A DNA stretch of 64,000 bases from Ruegeria_C sp041537905 (GTDB lineage Bacteria > Pseudomonadota > Alphaproteobacteria > Rhodobacterales > Rhodobacteraceae), in assembly GCF_041537905.1 (NCBI RefSeq), contig NZ_JBGRUO010000010.1:90172-154171 (forward strand), read 5' to 3'. Positions within the stretch are counted from its first letter, which is position 1, and each line of letters opens with the position of its first letter. Positions 1 to 8,765 of the stretch are shown one piece after another. The notes beneath the pieces are model-generated. The model was not told the origin of the DNA and did not search any database. It saw only the letters and a list, made by a program, of their open reading frames with translations. A program made the translations under genes and the position numbers.

Positions 1-48
1 GATCTGCGCACCCTCTTCGATGATGGCGCTGGGGTGGATGCCGCTCAT
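1..48 (-). CDS. lpxA: UDP-N-acetylglucosamine acyltransferase, N-terminal fragment
   Basis: Only the first 16 codons are inside the window; they read MSGIHPSAIIEEGAQI, a typical LpxA start leading into the left-handed beta-helix. LpxA adds the first acyl chain in lipid A synthesis in the cytoplasm. The ATG overlaps the fabZ stop in an ATGA junction, the usual fabZ-lpxA order, so the two are translationally coupled. The call rests on 16 residues plus context. Confidence 0.8.
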   Translation of the reverse strand, partial: MSGIHPSAIIEEGAQI

Positions 49-518
49 GTTGTCTTTTCCATGTCCCAATCGACATAGGCTGAAAATTCGGCTTGTGCGG
101 CCACCTCGCCTTCGACGGTGGCAACGCCGCTGAACTTGAAGATCTTGCCACCCTTCTTGCCGCGCACGGTCTGGACATGCATCTCCATCACGTCACCGGG
201 CACCACCTTGCGGCGGAACTTGCACTTGTCGATGGACATGAAATAGATCAGCAATTCGGTATCGATCACATCGAAACCAACCCCCAGCATAACGCCGGCT
301 GTCTGCGCCATCGCCTCGATGATCGTCACGCCGGGCATGATCGGGGTGCCGGGAAAATGGCCCTGAAAATGTGGCTCGTTCATGGTGACATTCTTGATCC
401 CGCGCGACGAGGCATAGCCGTCGATATCCACCACCTTGTCGACCAGAAGAAAGGGATAGCGGTGCGGCAGAATACGCTGGATCAGCTGAATATCGGCGCT
501 CTTGGTCTCTGATGTCAT
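45..518 (-). CDS. fabZ: 3-hydroxyacyl-ACP dehydratase FabZ
   Basis: Dehydrates beta-hydroxyacyl-ACP in fatty acid elongation. The 157-residue hot-dog protein has PHRYPFLLVD near the N-terminus and GHFPGTPIMPGV followed by EAMAQ, placing His54 and Glu68 at the catalytic positions known in this family. An upstream in-frame start would add 22 residues without similarity to the family, so the ATG at 518 is preferred. It lies between ompH and lpxA and overlaps lpxA by four bases, so hydroxyacyl-ACP users for membrane lipid and lipid A synthesis are made together. Confidence 0.95.
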   Translation of the reverse strand: MTSETKSADIQLIQRILPHRYPFLLVDKVVDIDGYASSRGIKNVTMNEPHFQGHFPGTPIMPGVTIIEAMAQTAGVMLGVGFDVIDTELLIYFMSIDKCKFRRKVVPGDVMEMHVQTVRGKKGGKIFKFSGVATVEGEVAAQAEFSAYVDWDMEKTT

Positions 519-589
519 TGCGCGGTCGTCCCGTGGTTCATTCGTGTTGGAGGCGTCACTAGCAACAGATGCCCGCTTGGGCAAGCGAG

Positions 590-1168
590 CTAGCGTTCGA
601 TCTGCGTTTCCAGATCGGAACCATCGCCGATCGTCGCATTGATGCGGGCGATGGCATTGGCAGTAATATCGGTGGCGTTTGCGCTCAGAAACACATCCGA
701 GCGCTCCAGTATCACGCCAGCCCCGGTATCGCGCATCAGTGTCTCCAACACCGGGCGGACGGCTTCGAAAAACACCGCCCGCGCCTTTTCGCGGTTGAGC
801 GTCAAGGCGTCAAGCTTGGCCTTCTGGTTGACGCGATGCTCTTCCACTTTCCTGTCAAAGGCATCGGCAAGCGTGCGGAATACCTCTGGGTCAGTTTCGG
901 CCCGGCGCTGCGTCAGGGCCTCTTCTTCGCGGCTCAGTTCCGCGATGATGCGCTCGTTTTCGGCGGAAAGAACAATACCCTCGGCTTCAAGCTCACTCAG
1001 CACCCGCTGGCCGAAATCGGATTCAGCAAAAAGCCTGTCAGCGGAAATGGTCAGAATTTGACCCGTGGGCAGACCGGTGTCCTGCGCGCCCGCTGGCGGT
1101 GCCCCCGCTAGGAGTGCAACCGCCAGCAACAGCGCAGCGCAGGGGCCGGATCTGCGCCCAAGTGCCAT
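590..1168 (-). CDS. OmpH/Skp-family periplasmic chaperone
   Basis: Periplasmic holdase-type chaperone for unfolded outer-membrane proteins. The 192-residue product has an N-terminal signal peptide (hydrophobic ALLLAVALLAGAPPAGAQD, cleavage near residue 28) and then a long charged helical segment rich in Glu, Arg and Lys (about residues 55-140), matching the coiled-coil arms of Skp. It sits six bases after bamA, the normal partner. Overall sequence conservation of the family is low, so the call depends on topology plus position. Confidence 0.88.
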   Translation of the reverse strand: MALGRRSGPCAALLLAVALLAGAPPAGAQDTGLPTGQILTISADRLFAESDFGQRVLSELEAEGIVLSAENERIIAELSREEEALTQRRAETDPEVFRTLADAFDRKVEEHRVNQKAKLDALTLNREKARAVFFEAVRPVLETLMRDTGAGVILERSDVFLSANATDITANAIARINATIGDGSDLETQIER

Positions 1169-1174
1169 AGCAGA

Positions 1175-3535
1175 TCAGAACCGCGCCTGAAGCGTCACGT
1201 CGAAATTCTGTTCCTTGTCAAAATCTTCTTTCTGCAACGCTTTGGAAAAGTTGAACCTCAACGGGCCAAATGGGGTTGTCCAGAGAATAGAGAAACCAAC
1301 GACCTGTCTGAGCGACCCATCCGCCCCCACGATCGAGGCGCCGGCGGTGTCCACATTGTCGATGTTCCACAGATTTCCGAGATCATAGAACAGGCCCCCG
1401 CGGATCCCGTACTCCTCGGGCAGTCCCAACGGGAAATCAGCCTCAAGCCGTGCGACCGCGTAGTAGTTGCCGCCAATCGCGTCATCGACACCATTAGACA
1501 GATCGCGCGGACCGATACCCGCCGGATCGAAGCCGCGGAATGTGCGCGGCCCCAGCAGGAAACGGTCAATGGTGCGGCTGTTGCCATCGCCAAACCAGTG
1601 GAACGCGCCCAACTCGAGCGTGGCCTTGAGTGTCACCTCTTCACTAAAGGCCAGCCGCTGAGCGGTACTGCTGACGACAGCTTTGACATATTTGTCATCT
1701 CCACCCAGCCCCGCCGTGTCAACGTCCGCCCGGAACAGAACCCCAGCAGTGGGGTCCAATCCACTGCGGCGACTGTCATAGACATAGCTCAGCCCCAGCC
1801 CGCTTGCAGTACGCTTGCCCTGTGCGATTTCCGAGGCAATGACCGCTCCGACCGTCTGGTCATCACGCTGGCGCATTTCGCTCTGACCCCAGTCATAGCG
1901 GAACTGCATAGAGGACAGCTCGCCCACCGGGAACGTCACACCCGGCGTGAAAAAGACACGTCTTGTATCATAGTTAGAGAAACTCGAATCGCGCGCCGCG
2001 TATCCGAGAGCAAGATCACCCTGCAGATCACGACCAAGCAGATTAGGCTCGGTGAAGCTGAAGGTATAACGTTCAGACTCCTGCGCGGTTGACACATTCA
2101 GCGAAACCCGTTGCCCGCGACCAAGGAAGTTGTTTTCCGTCAGGCCGACTGCCAGACCAAACCCATCCGCCGCCGAGTAGTTACCGCCGAGGTTGAGCGA
2201 CCCGGTCGGCTGCTCTTCGACATCCACATCGACAATGACCCGATCCGGCGTGGAGCCTTCGCGGGTTTCCACATCGGAATTGGCAAAAAAGCCCAATGCG
2301 CGAATGCGTTCCGCACTTTCACGGATTTCGCGCGGGTTGAACGGGTCGCCTTCGACCGTTCTGAACTGGTTGCGGATCACCCGGTCCAATGTCGTAGTGT
2401 TGCCCTCGATATCGATCCGCTCGACAAAGATGCGCGGACCGCGAACAAGCGCGAAATCCACATTGAGGCTCAGGTCGCGATCGTTGCGGGTGATCCGGGG
2501 TTCAACGCGCAGGAAATCAACACCGTTGCGCAAGCCGAGTTTCTCCAGGCGCGCTATTTCATTATCCACCAGCGACGGAGAATAGGTCACACCGCGCCGG
2601 ACCTTGATCGCATCCAGATAGGGCGCAGGATCAAGACCTTCGATCTCGCTGGAGACGGTGATCTCACCAAACGAGAATTGCTGGCCCTCGGTGATGTTGA
2701 GCACCAGGAAGAACGCGTCCCGTTCACGGGTGAATTCCACATTCGAGCTGTTGACCCGGAAATCCACATAGCCGCGCGACAGGTAGAAGTCGCGCAATAC
2801 CTGCTTGTCGAACTCGATTCGGTCGGCGATGAATGTGTCGGCCTGAATTAAGGTGCGCAGCAAACCGGCCTGTTTGGTCTCAAGCACCCGGCGCAGGCGG
2901 CGGTCGGAATAGTTGCGGTTACCGACGAAACTGATCCGCTCGACCTCAATCGTGTCACCCTCGGCAATCTCAAAAACTAGATCGACCCGATTATCATTGC
3001 GGCGGATGATGCGTGGCACGACCGTGGCGGCAACACGGCCCCGCGCGGAATAAACATCCGAGATCGCAACCGCGTCGCGTTCGGCCTGCTCAGGGGTGTA
3101 AACGCGGCGGGATTCCGACGAGACAACCTGGGTCAGAACGTCGTTTCTGATCCGCTTGTTGCCCTCAAAGCTGATCTGGTTGATCGTCGGGTATTCCACG
3201 ACCTTCACGATCAGCGTGCTCCCGCGCGGGATCATCTCGACTGTTTCAAATACGCCACTGTCAAGCACACGCTGTACGGCGTCATTGAGCTGCCCTGCGC
3301 TCACTTCCTTGCCGGGTTCGATTCCCGTTCGGGTGATGATGGTCGAGGTTTCGATCCGCTCGTTGCCCTCGACCTGCACCGAATTGAAGACATAGGTCTG
3401 CGCCGCCGCCATGTCGGGCAGGGTTGCAAAAGCCGTTGTCGCCAAAAAGAAAATCGCTGCCAGTGCACGCCACAACATATTGCCGCCGCCCCGCACTCCG
3501 CCGCAGGATGTACCCGTCCCCGTGCCAGTCTTCAT
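1175..3535 (-). CDS. bamA: Outer-membrane protein assembly factor BamA
   Basis: Central Omp85 component that inserts beta-barrel proteins in the outer membrane. After a signal region (hydrophobic LWRALAAIFFLATTAF) come about five POTRA repeats, recognisable from phrases such as VEGNERIETSTI, FEGNKRIRNDVL, FVGNRNYSDRRL and IEGNTTTLDRVI, then a 16-strand type barrel domain ending in ARF with the terminal Phe expected of outer-membrane proteins. The first in-frame ATG gives a Gly/Thr-rich 19-residue extension before a second Met at 3478; neither has a strong ribosome site, so the true start is uncertain. Followed by ompH and fabZ. Confidence 0.96.
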   Translation of the reverse strand: MKTGTGTGTSCGGVRGGGNMLWRALAAIFFLATTAFATLPDMAAAQTYVFNSVQVEGNERIETSTIITRTGIEPGKEVSAGQLNDAVQRVLDSGVFETVEMIPRGSTLIVKVVEYPTINQISFEGNKRIRNDVLTQVVSSESRRVYTPEQAERDAVAISDVYSARGRVAATVVPRIIRRNDNRVDLVFEIAEGDTIEVERISFVGNRNYSDRRLRRVLETKQAGLLRTLIQADTFIADRIEFDKQVLRDFYLSRGYVDFRVNSSNVEFTRERDAFFLVLNITEGQQFSFGEITVSSEIEGLDPAPYLDAIKVRRGVTYSPSLVDNEIARLEKLGLRNGVDFLRVEPRITRNDRDLSLNVDFALVRGPRIFVERIDIEGNTTTLDRVIRNQFRTVEGDPFNPREIRESAERIRALGFFANSDVETREGSTPDRVIVDVDVEEQPTGSLNLGGNYSAADGFGLAVGLTENNFLGRGQRVSLNVSTAQESERYTFSFTEPNLLGRDLQGDLALGYAARDSSFSNYDTRRVFFTPGVTFPVGELSSMQFRYDWGQSEMRQRDDQTVGAVIASEIAQGKRTASGLGLSYVYDSRRSGLDPTAGVLFRADVDTAGLGGDDKYVKAVVSSTAQRLAFSEEVTLKATLELGAFHWFGDGNSRTIDRFLLGPRTFRGFDPAGIGPRDLSNGVDDAIGGNYYAVARLEADFPLGLPEEYGIRGGLFYDLGNLWNIDNVDTAGASIVGADGSLRQVVGFSILWTTPFGPLRFNFSKALQKEDFDKEQNFDVTLQARF

Positions 3536-3609
3536 TTTATGTACTACCCGATTTCAAACCGCTATTTTTGCTTTTCAGTAGCGGGATTGAAGCGCGTTGT
3601 CAAAACACC

Positions 3610-3644
3610 AAAGGCACGCAACCTTTCGGTTTACGTGCCTTTTT
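3610..3644 (-). terminator. Inverted repeat / likely intrinsic terminator before bamA
   Basis: AAAGGCACG and CGTGCCTTT form a perfect 9-bp stem with a 15-base loop. On the minus strand the stem is followed by TTTGGTGTTTTG, on the plus strand by TTTTT. All flanking genes are on the minus strand, so it most likely ends or attenuates the rseP-side transcript before bamA, which would then need its own promoter in the next 70 bases. Confidence 0.6.
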
Positions 3645-3664
3645 GGATTATTGGTCGCCGAGAA

Positions 3665-3790
3665 TCAGAAACTGTTGAGATATGCGCCCATGGCAAGACC
3701 CGCCCCAAGCGCGCCCAGAAACAGAAAACGGTCCCAGTTCAGCTCAAGCAACAAGCTGAGGCCGCGATAGGATTGCTGAAGTGCAGGCAT
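3665..3790 (-). CDS. 41-residue single-pass membrane protein between rseP and bamA
   Basis: A short ORF reading MPALQQSYRGLSLLLELNWD followed by RFLFLGALGAGLAMGAYLNS and a final Phe. A GAGGG ribosome site lies about 8 bases before the ATG. Residues 21-38 form one hydrophobic helix with small residues (GALGAGLAMGA), so an inner-membrane peptide is likely. It lies 86 bases after rseP and in the same direction. No function can be assigned from sequence; the fixed place in an envelope operon suggests a small accessory of envelope proteolysis or BAM assembly, but that is inference. Confidence 0.7.
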   Translation of the reverse strand: MPALQQSYRGLSLLLELNWDRFLFLGALGAGLAMGAYLNSF

Positions 3791-3876
3791 GGCAAAACCC
3801 TCGAAAACAATGGCAATAGCCTAGTGCCGGAATATGGCGAGACTTGGGCAAGCTTGCGGCAAGATAGAGGATCGCC

Positions 3877-5229
3877 TCAGCAGAACAGGTCGTTGCTGAG
3901 GGCAAAGACCATCAGCCCCAGGATCAGCGAAATGCCTACCGTCATCAGCACCCGCAGCGCCATATCGCTGGGCGGTTTGCCCACGACCGCCTCATAGGCG
4001 TAAAAGACCAAGTGACCGCCGTCCAGTGCCGGGATCGGGAACAGATTCATCAGCCCCACCGCCGCCGACAGCACCGCAATGAACCAGATGAAGCTTTGCG
4101 CGCCCTGGCTTGCCATCGCGCCCGAAGTCTCGGCGATGCCGATGGGCCCAGAGATATTGCAGGTGCTGATCGCGCCGGTGATCATGTGCCAAAGGCCGGA
4201 AACCGAGCCGCGAATGATCCGCCATGTCTGTTCGGTACCCTCACCCAGAGCCTGTACCGGCCCCGCCCGCTCGGTCGCGGGCTCCAGCGCCATGCCGCCG
4301 ACTATGCCGATCCGCCAATGGGTGACAAAGCCCCCTTCGGGCTGCGGCTCGTCGGTGCGGCGCGGAACAAGCGCGAACTCAAGCGTCTCGCCATCGCGCC
4401 AGACATCCAGCAGCAGCCCTTTGCCGTCTGATCCTTCGACCGCGTCCTTCAATTCTGAGAAGGCAAAGACAGGCGTCCCGTCAATGCCGGTGATCACATC
4501 GCCGGGTTTCAGGTCGATATCCATCGCGGCGCTGCGCGGCGCAACCGCGCTGACAAGCGGCGGGAAAAGCCAAGGTCCGCGCACCACCATGTCTTGCCCG
4601 TCACGTTTGACCGCATAGTCCAGCACCGGTCTGGGCTGGAGATCATCGATGAAATCGCTCCATGCTTCAGAATCACTGAACTGAGGCACCTGCGCGCCGT
4701 CAATGGCAGTGATCTGGTCCCCGACCTGCAACTCCTCGACAACATTCGGCAGCGGCTCGATTGCGGCTACGGTCAGCGGGTCGCTGGCAACGCCGCGAAA
4801 CATGAAGATCGCGCCAAAGACGATGATCGACAGGATGAAGTTGAACACCGGCCCTGCAGCCACGGTTGCGGTGCGCGCCCAGAGCGGCGCGCCATGCATG
4901 GAGGCGCGCAAGGCCTTCGGATTGCCCTCGGACAGCGTCTGCATGGCCGCCTCATCTTTGCCAGAGGCCGCATTGGCATCGCCCAGAAACTTCACATAGC
5001 CACCAAAGGGCAGCAGCGCGACCTGCCAGCGCGTGCCGTGGCGGTCGACCCGGCTCCACAAGACGGGACCGAAGCCCAGCGAAAACACCTCGGCATGAAT
5101 GCCGGACCAGCGCCCGACGATGTAATGGCCATATTCATGGACCGCGACGATCACCGAAAGTGCCAGCACGAAGGCTATGATGGTATAAAGAAGTCCGCCA
5201 AACTGCGGGATCATCCCAAGAATGTCCAA
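3877..5229 (-). CDS. rseP: Site-2 intramembrane zinc protease RseP
   Basis: Intramembrane metalloprotease that cleaves anti-sigma factors and signal-peptide remnants. The 450-residue length equals the usual family length. The zinc-binding HEYGH lies at residues 31-35 in the first membrane helix; two PDZ-like regions follow (around GDQITAIDGAQV and GDVITGIDGTPV), and the second active-site motif NLFPIPALDGGH is near residue 395. It starts four bases after dxr. The neighbouring BAM genes fit a role in envelope stress control. Confidence 0.96.
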   Translation of the reverse strand: MDILGMIPQFGGLLYTIIAFVLALSVIVAVHEYGHYIVGRWSGIHAEVFSLGFGPVLWSRVDRHGTRWQVALLPFGGYVKFLGDANAASGKDEAAMQTLSEGNPKALRASMHGAPLWARTATVAAGPVFNFILSIIVFGAIFMFRGVASDPLTVAAIEPLPNVVEELQVGDQITAIDGAQVPQFSDSEAWSDFIDDLQPRPVLDYAVKRDGQDMVVRGPWLFPPLVSAVAPRSAAMDIDLKPGDVITGIDGTPVFAFSELKDAVEGSDGKGLLLDVWRDGETLEFALVPRRTDEPQPEGGFVTHWRIGIVGGMALEPATERAGPVQALGEGTEQTWRIIRGSVSGLWHMITGAISTCNISGPIGIAETSGAMASQGAQSFIWFIAVLSAAVGLMNLFPIPALDGGHLVFYAYEAVVGKPPSDMALRVLMTVGISLILGLMVFALSNDLFC

Positions 5230-5233
5230 GTGT

Positions 5234-6409
5234 CTACCCTGCTCTTACGCCGATGGTTTCATCCGCCCGGATACGTGCGAGATGGTCCGTTTGCGTCACG
5301 TTATCAAGTGTCATTGGGGCATCAATAAGACCGGGATCGGCCTCAAACCGGTCAAGCACCGCCTCGACCGTTGCCGCCATGTCGAGAAATCCGATGCGTC
5401 CCGCGATGAAGTGATCCAGCGCCCGCTCCTTGGCGGCGTTGAACACCGCCCCTGACAGCCCGCCGCGCCGCATCACCTGCCGCGCCAGCGCCAGCGCCGG
5501 ATAGCGGGCATCATCGGGCGCACGGAAATTCAGCTGCGCCAGCTGCGCCAAATCCAGCCGCGACACCGGCAAATGCTGCCGGTCAGGCCAGTTCAACGCA
5601 TAGCCGATCGCATGGCGCATATCGGGTGCGCCCAGATGCGCCATCAGGGCTCCGTCGCGGAATCCGACCAGCGCATGGATGATCGATTCCGGGTGTATAA
5701 TCACCTCGATCTGGTCAGGTGCGACACCGAAATATTCTTTTGTTTCTATTAGTTCCAGCGCCTTGTTGAACATGGAGGCGCTGTCGATGGTGATCCGCTG
5801 CCCCATCGCCCAATTGGGATGTGAGGAGGCCTGTTCCAGCGTCGCCTCTTTCAGCGCCTCCAACGGCCAGTCCCGAAACGCCCCACCGCTGGCGGTGATC
5901 ACGATCCGTTCCACTGCCGAGATATCCTCGCCCACCAGCGCCTGAAACACCGCCGAATGTTCGCTATCCACCGGCAAGAGCCGCGCCGCGCGACGCCGGG
6001 CTGTGTCCAGCACCAGTTGCCCGGCACAGACCAGCGATTCCTTGTTGGCCAGGGCCAGCGTCGCGCCCTGCTCCAGCGCCATAAGCCCCGGCGCCAGCCC
6101 CGCCGCGCCGACAATTGCAGACATGACCCAATCAGCGGGCCTCGCGCCCGCTTCGATCAGCGCATCCGGGCCGGCCGCAACCTCGATACCGGTGCCCGAC
6201 AGCGCCTCGCGCAGCGCCTGATAGTGCCCCTCATGAGCGGTAACGGCCAATTGCGCCTTCAGAGCCCGCGCATCTGCCGCCAGTTGGTCGATATTGGCGC
6301 CACCCGTCAGGGCCACCACCTCGAACCGTTCAGGGTTTCGGGCGATCAGGTCCACCGTGTTCTGCCCGATCGAGCCGGTCGCCCCCAGAATGGAAACGCG
6401 CCGCATCAC
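5234..6409 (-). CDS. dxr: 1-deoxy-D-xylulose 5-phosphate reductoisomerase
   Basis: Converts DXP to MEP with NADPH, the second step of the non-mevalonate isoprenoid pathway. The 391-residue protein begins with the dinucleotide-binding GATGSIGQNT and has VDSEHSAVFQAL with the metal-binding Asp/Glu pair and HPESIIHALV in the catalytic region. The ATG overlaps the cdsA stop in ATGA. It supplies isopentenyl units used by uppS two genes upstream. Confidence 0.97.
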   Translation of the reverse strand: MMRRVSILGATGSIGQNTVDLIARNPERFEVVALTGGANIDQLAADARALKAQLAVTAHEGHYQALREALSGTGIEVAAGPDALIEAGARPADWVMSAIVGAAGLAPGLMALEQGATLALANKESLVCAGQLVLDTARRRAARLLPVDSEHSAVFQALVGEDISAVERIVITASGGAFRDWPLEALKEATLEQASSHPNWAMGQRITIDSASMFNKALELIETKEYFGVAPDQIEVIIHPESIIHALVGFRDGALMAHLGAPDMRHAIGYALNWPDRQHLPVSRLDLAQLAQLNFRAPDDARYPALALARQVMRRGGLSGAVFNAAKERALDHFIAGRIGFLDMAATVEAVLDRFEADPGLIDAPMTLDNVTQTDHLARIRADETIGVRAG

Positions 6410-7188
6410 ATCGGCCCCGGCGCATAGAAAAGCCCCGCGATCAGAACAAAGAGCGCCGCCCCCATCATGCCGTCGAACCGGTCCAGAAAGCCGCCATGCC
6501 CGGGGATCAGGTTCGAGCTATCCTTGATGTGGCAATGCCGCTTGAGCGCACTTTCGGCCATGTCACCCGCCTGGCTGGCCATCGAGGCCAGCACCGAGAC
6601 CAGCACAAATGCCACGCCAAACCCGGCCTGCATGGCCACCACAGCGCCCACCAACGCCGCTGCGATCCAGCCGCCGACAATGCCCGACCAGGTCTTTTTC
6701 GGGCTCACACGTGGCCAGAACTTGCGTCCGCCGATGGATTTGCCCACGAAGTACCCGGCCACATCCGTGACCACTACAACGCCAATCAGCCACAGCATCC
6801 AGCCAAAACCCATGTTCAGCCGGATCGAGATAAAGCCCAGCCCCGCCGCGCTGATCCACAAGGCAAACAGCGCATATAGTCCGCGCCGCGCAGGCATTTG
6901 CAGAGCCCCCACAACCACCGGGGCCAATAGCACCGGCAGTCTGAAGATCACGGGCAGATGATAGCTGAGCAGGATCGCAAACCCGGTCAGAATGCCAAGA
7001 TGCAGGGCCTCGCGGCTTTTCTCAGGGGCGATGATCCGCACCAGTTCCCAGATCATCACTCCGCAGGCCGCCGCAATGAAGCTTTCAAACCACAGCCCGC
7101 CGAGCCAAAGCTCTACAGCGGCGATCGCAACCAGCACGATCGTCGAGACGACCCTCGCCGCCAGATCGGACCATTTGCCCTCGCTCAT
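6406..7188 (-). CDS. cdsA: Phosphatidate cytidylyltransferase
   Basis: Makes CDP-diacylglycerol from phosphatidate and CTP at the inner membrane. The 260-residue product has multiple hydrophobic helices and the C-terminal family signature with KD, PGHGGFLDRFD near residue 235. The ATG at 7188 overlaps the uppS stop by ATGA and is preferred to an upstream start that would run into uppS by 48 bases. Confidence 0.95.
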   Translation of the reverse strand: MSEGKWSDLAARVVSTIVLVAIAAVELWLGGLWFESFIAAACGVMIWELVRIIAPEKSREALHLGILTGFAILLSYHLPVIFRLPVLLAPVVVGALQMPARRGLYALFALWISAAGLGFISIRLNMGFGWMLWLIGVVVVTDVAGYFVGKSIGGRKFWPRVSPKKTWSGIVGGWIAAALVGAVVAMQAGFGVAFVLVSVLASMASQAGDMAESALKRHCHIKDSSNLIPGHGGFLDRFDGMMGAALFVLIAGLFYAPGPM

Positions 7189-7931
7189 GCGCGCACCGCA
7201 CCGAAGCGCCGGTCGCGGGTGCCATAGCTGCGACACAGGTGTCCCAGCTCATCGGCCGTGAAATCCGGCCACAACGTGTCGATGAACTCATATTCGGAAT
7301 AGGCCGATTGCCAGAGCAGAAAGTTCGAGATCCGCGCCTCACCACTGGTGCGAATGACCAAATCGGGGTCTGGCAGCACGCAGGTATCAAGGTAGCGCGG
7401 CAGGGTTTCCTCGTCCACGTCGTCCGGGTTCAGTTTGCCATCGGCCACGTCATGCGCCAGACGCTTGGTGGCGCGGGCCACCTCGTCGCGACCGCCATAG
7501 TTCAGCGCGATGGTCAGGTTCACCCGTGCATTGTCGCGCGTCTTTTCCTCAAGCGTGTCCATCAAGGCGACCAGCTTGTTGTCCAGCCGCACCCGGTCGC
7601 CGATAAAGCGCACGCAAACGCCACGTTCGGCCAGGGCGCGGGTCTCTTTGGTGATGTAGCGGCGGAACAGGGTCATCAGCCCGGCCACCTCGACCTGGGT
7701 CCGCTTCCAGTTCTCGGTCGAAAAGGCGAAGATCGTCAGATATTCGATCCCCAGGTCGGGGCAGGCCTCGACCACCTCACGCACGCGGCGCGCGCCGGCA
7801 TGATGCCCGAACAGGCGTGGCCGACCGCGCGCCTGCGCCCAACGGCCATTGCCATCCATAATGATCGCGACGTGGCGCGGGCCACCGGCCGTCTCAGATG
7901 AGGGATCCTTGAGCATCGGTGACGCGTTCAC
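7185..7931 (-). CDS. uppS: Isoprenyl (undecaprenyl) diphosphate synthase
   Basis: Cis-prenyltransferase that builds the C55 lipid carrier for peptidoglycan. Family motifs are all present: IIMDGNGRWAQARG with the catalytic Asp near residue 26, FAFSTENWKR, and DLVIRTSGEARISNFLLWQ near the C-terminus. Length 248 fits. The ATG overlaps the frr stop by ATGA, and cdsA starts at its own stop, so frr, uppS and cdsA are coupled. Confidence 0.97.
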   Translation of the reverse strand: MNASPMLKDPSSETAGGPRHVAIIMDGNGRWAQARGRPRLFGHHAGARRVREVVEACPDLGIEYLTIFAFSTENWKRTQVEVAGLMTLFRRYITKETRALAERGVCVRFIGDRVRLDNKLVALMDTLEEKTRDNARVNLTIALNYGGRDEVARATKRLAHDVADGKLNPDDVDEETLPRYLDTCVLPDPDLVIRTSGEARISNFLLWQSAYSEYEFIDTLWPDFTADELGHLCRSYGTRDRRFGAVRA

Positions 7932-8491
7932 ACCTGCATGATTTCGGCTTGTTTGGTTTCCAGAGCGGTATCGACGGCCTTGATCATCTCATCCGTCAAT
8001 TCCTGCACCTCTGACTCCCAGAATTTCTGGTCGTCTTCCGACATACCGTCGGCCTTGGCCTTCTTGATCTGGTCCATTCCGTCGCGGCGCACGTTGCGGA
8101 TGGCGACCCGCGCGCTTTCGGCATATTGGCCCGCCACCTTGCCCAGCTCGCGGCGGCGTTCCTCGTTCAACTCGGGAATCGGCAGCATGATGATCGTGCC
8201 GTTGAGCTGCGGGTTGATGCCCAGCCCGCTTTCGCGAATGGCCTTTTCAACCTTGCCGACCAATGACTTGTCCCAGACATTGATCGTCACCATACGCGGC
8301 TCGGGCACGTTCACGGTGCCGACCTGATTGATCGGAGTCGTCGCCCCATAGGCATCAACCATCACCGGCTCCAGCATCGAGGCCGAAGCCCGACCGGTGC
8401 GCAGCGACGCAAACTCGGTTCGCAGATTGGCCATCGAGCCATCCATGCGGCGCTTCAGATCATCGGTATCCAGTTCGAAATCTTCAGACAT
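7928..8491 (-). CDS. frr: Ribosome recycling factor
   Basis: Splits post-termination ribosomes with EF-G. The 187-residue protein shows family phrases such as LRTGRASASMLEPVMVDAYG, the P-E-PR-V-T-I-V-W-D segment near residues 75-90, and ELNEERRRELGKVAG. The ATG at 8491 (MSEDFELD) is preferred to one three codons earlier. The usual upstream gene pyrH is not present; instead there is a 274-base gap and a LysR gene. Confidence 0.97.
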   Translation of the reverse strand: MSEDFELDTDDLKRRMDGSMANLRTEFASLRTGRASASMLEPVMVDAYGATTPINQVGTVNVPEPRMVTINVWDKSLVGKVEKAIRESGLGINPQLNGTIIMLPIPELNEERRRELGKVAGQYAESARVAIRNVRRDGMDQIKKAKADGMSEDDQKFWESEVQELTDEMIKAVDTALETKQAEIMQV

Positions 8492-8656
8492 GCTGCCCAC
8501 TCCCCTTGCTTCAGGTGCTGTTTTGACGGGTCATACGCCATCGGCTTCTGGATGTATAGCAATCATGAACCACATTCACAGCAAAGACGAGGCCGACCAG
8601 CCGCCCTATCTCCTACACAGATGGCAAACTTATCGTCGCCACCAGTTACGGCCCGC

Positions 8657-8687
8657 GAGCGAGCCGTTAAGGACCTACGGCTCGCTC
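8657..8687. terminator. Perfect 11-bp hairpin upstream of frr
   Basis: GAGCGAGCCGT and ACGGCTCGCTC are perfect complements around a 9-base loop. It lies between the end of the LysR gene and frr, both read on the minus strand. There is no T-run on either side, so it may be a Rho-assisted or processing hairpin rather than a classical intrinsic terminator. The rest of the gap (8492-8765) shows no gene I can support. Confidence 0.4.
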
Positions 8688-8765
8688 CAGCAACCCGGCT
8701 TCAGCACTCGAGACCATTCAGGCTTCATGACCAACAGCTGCGGCCGAGATCTGCAATGCGGCTTC

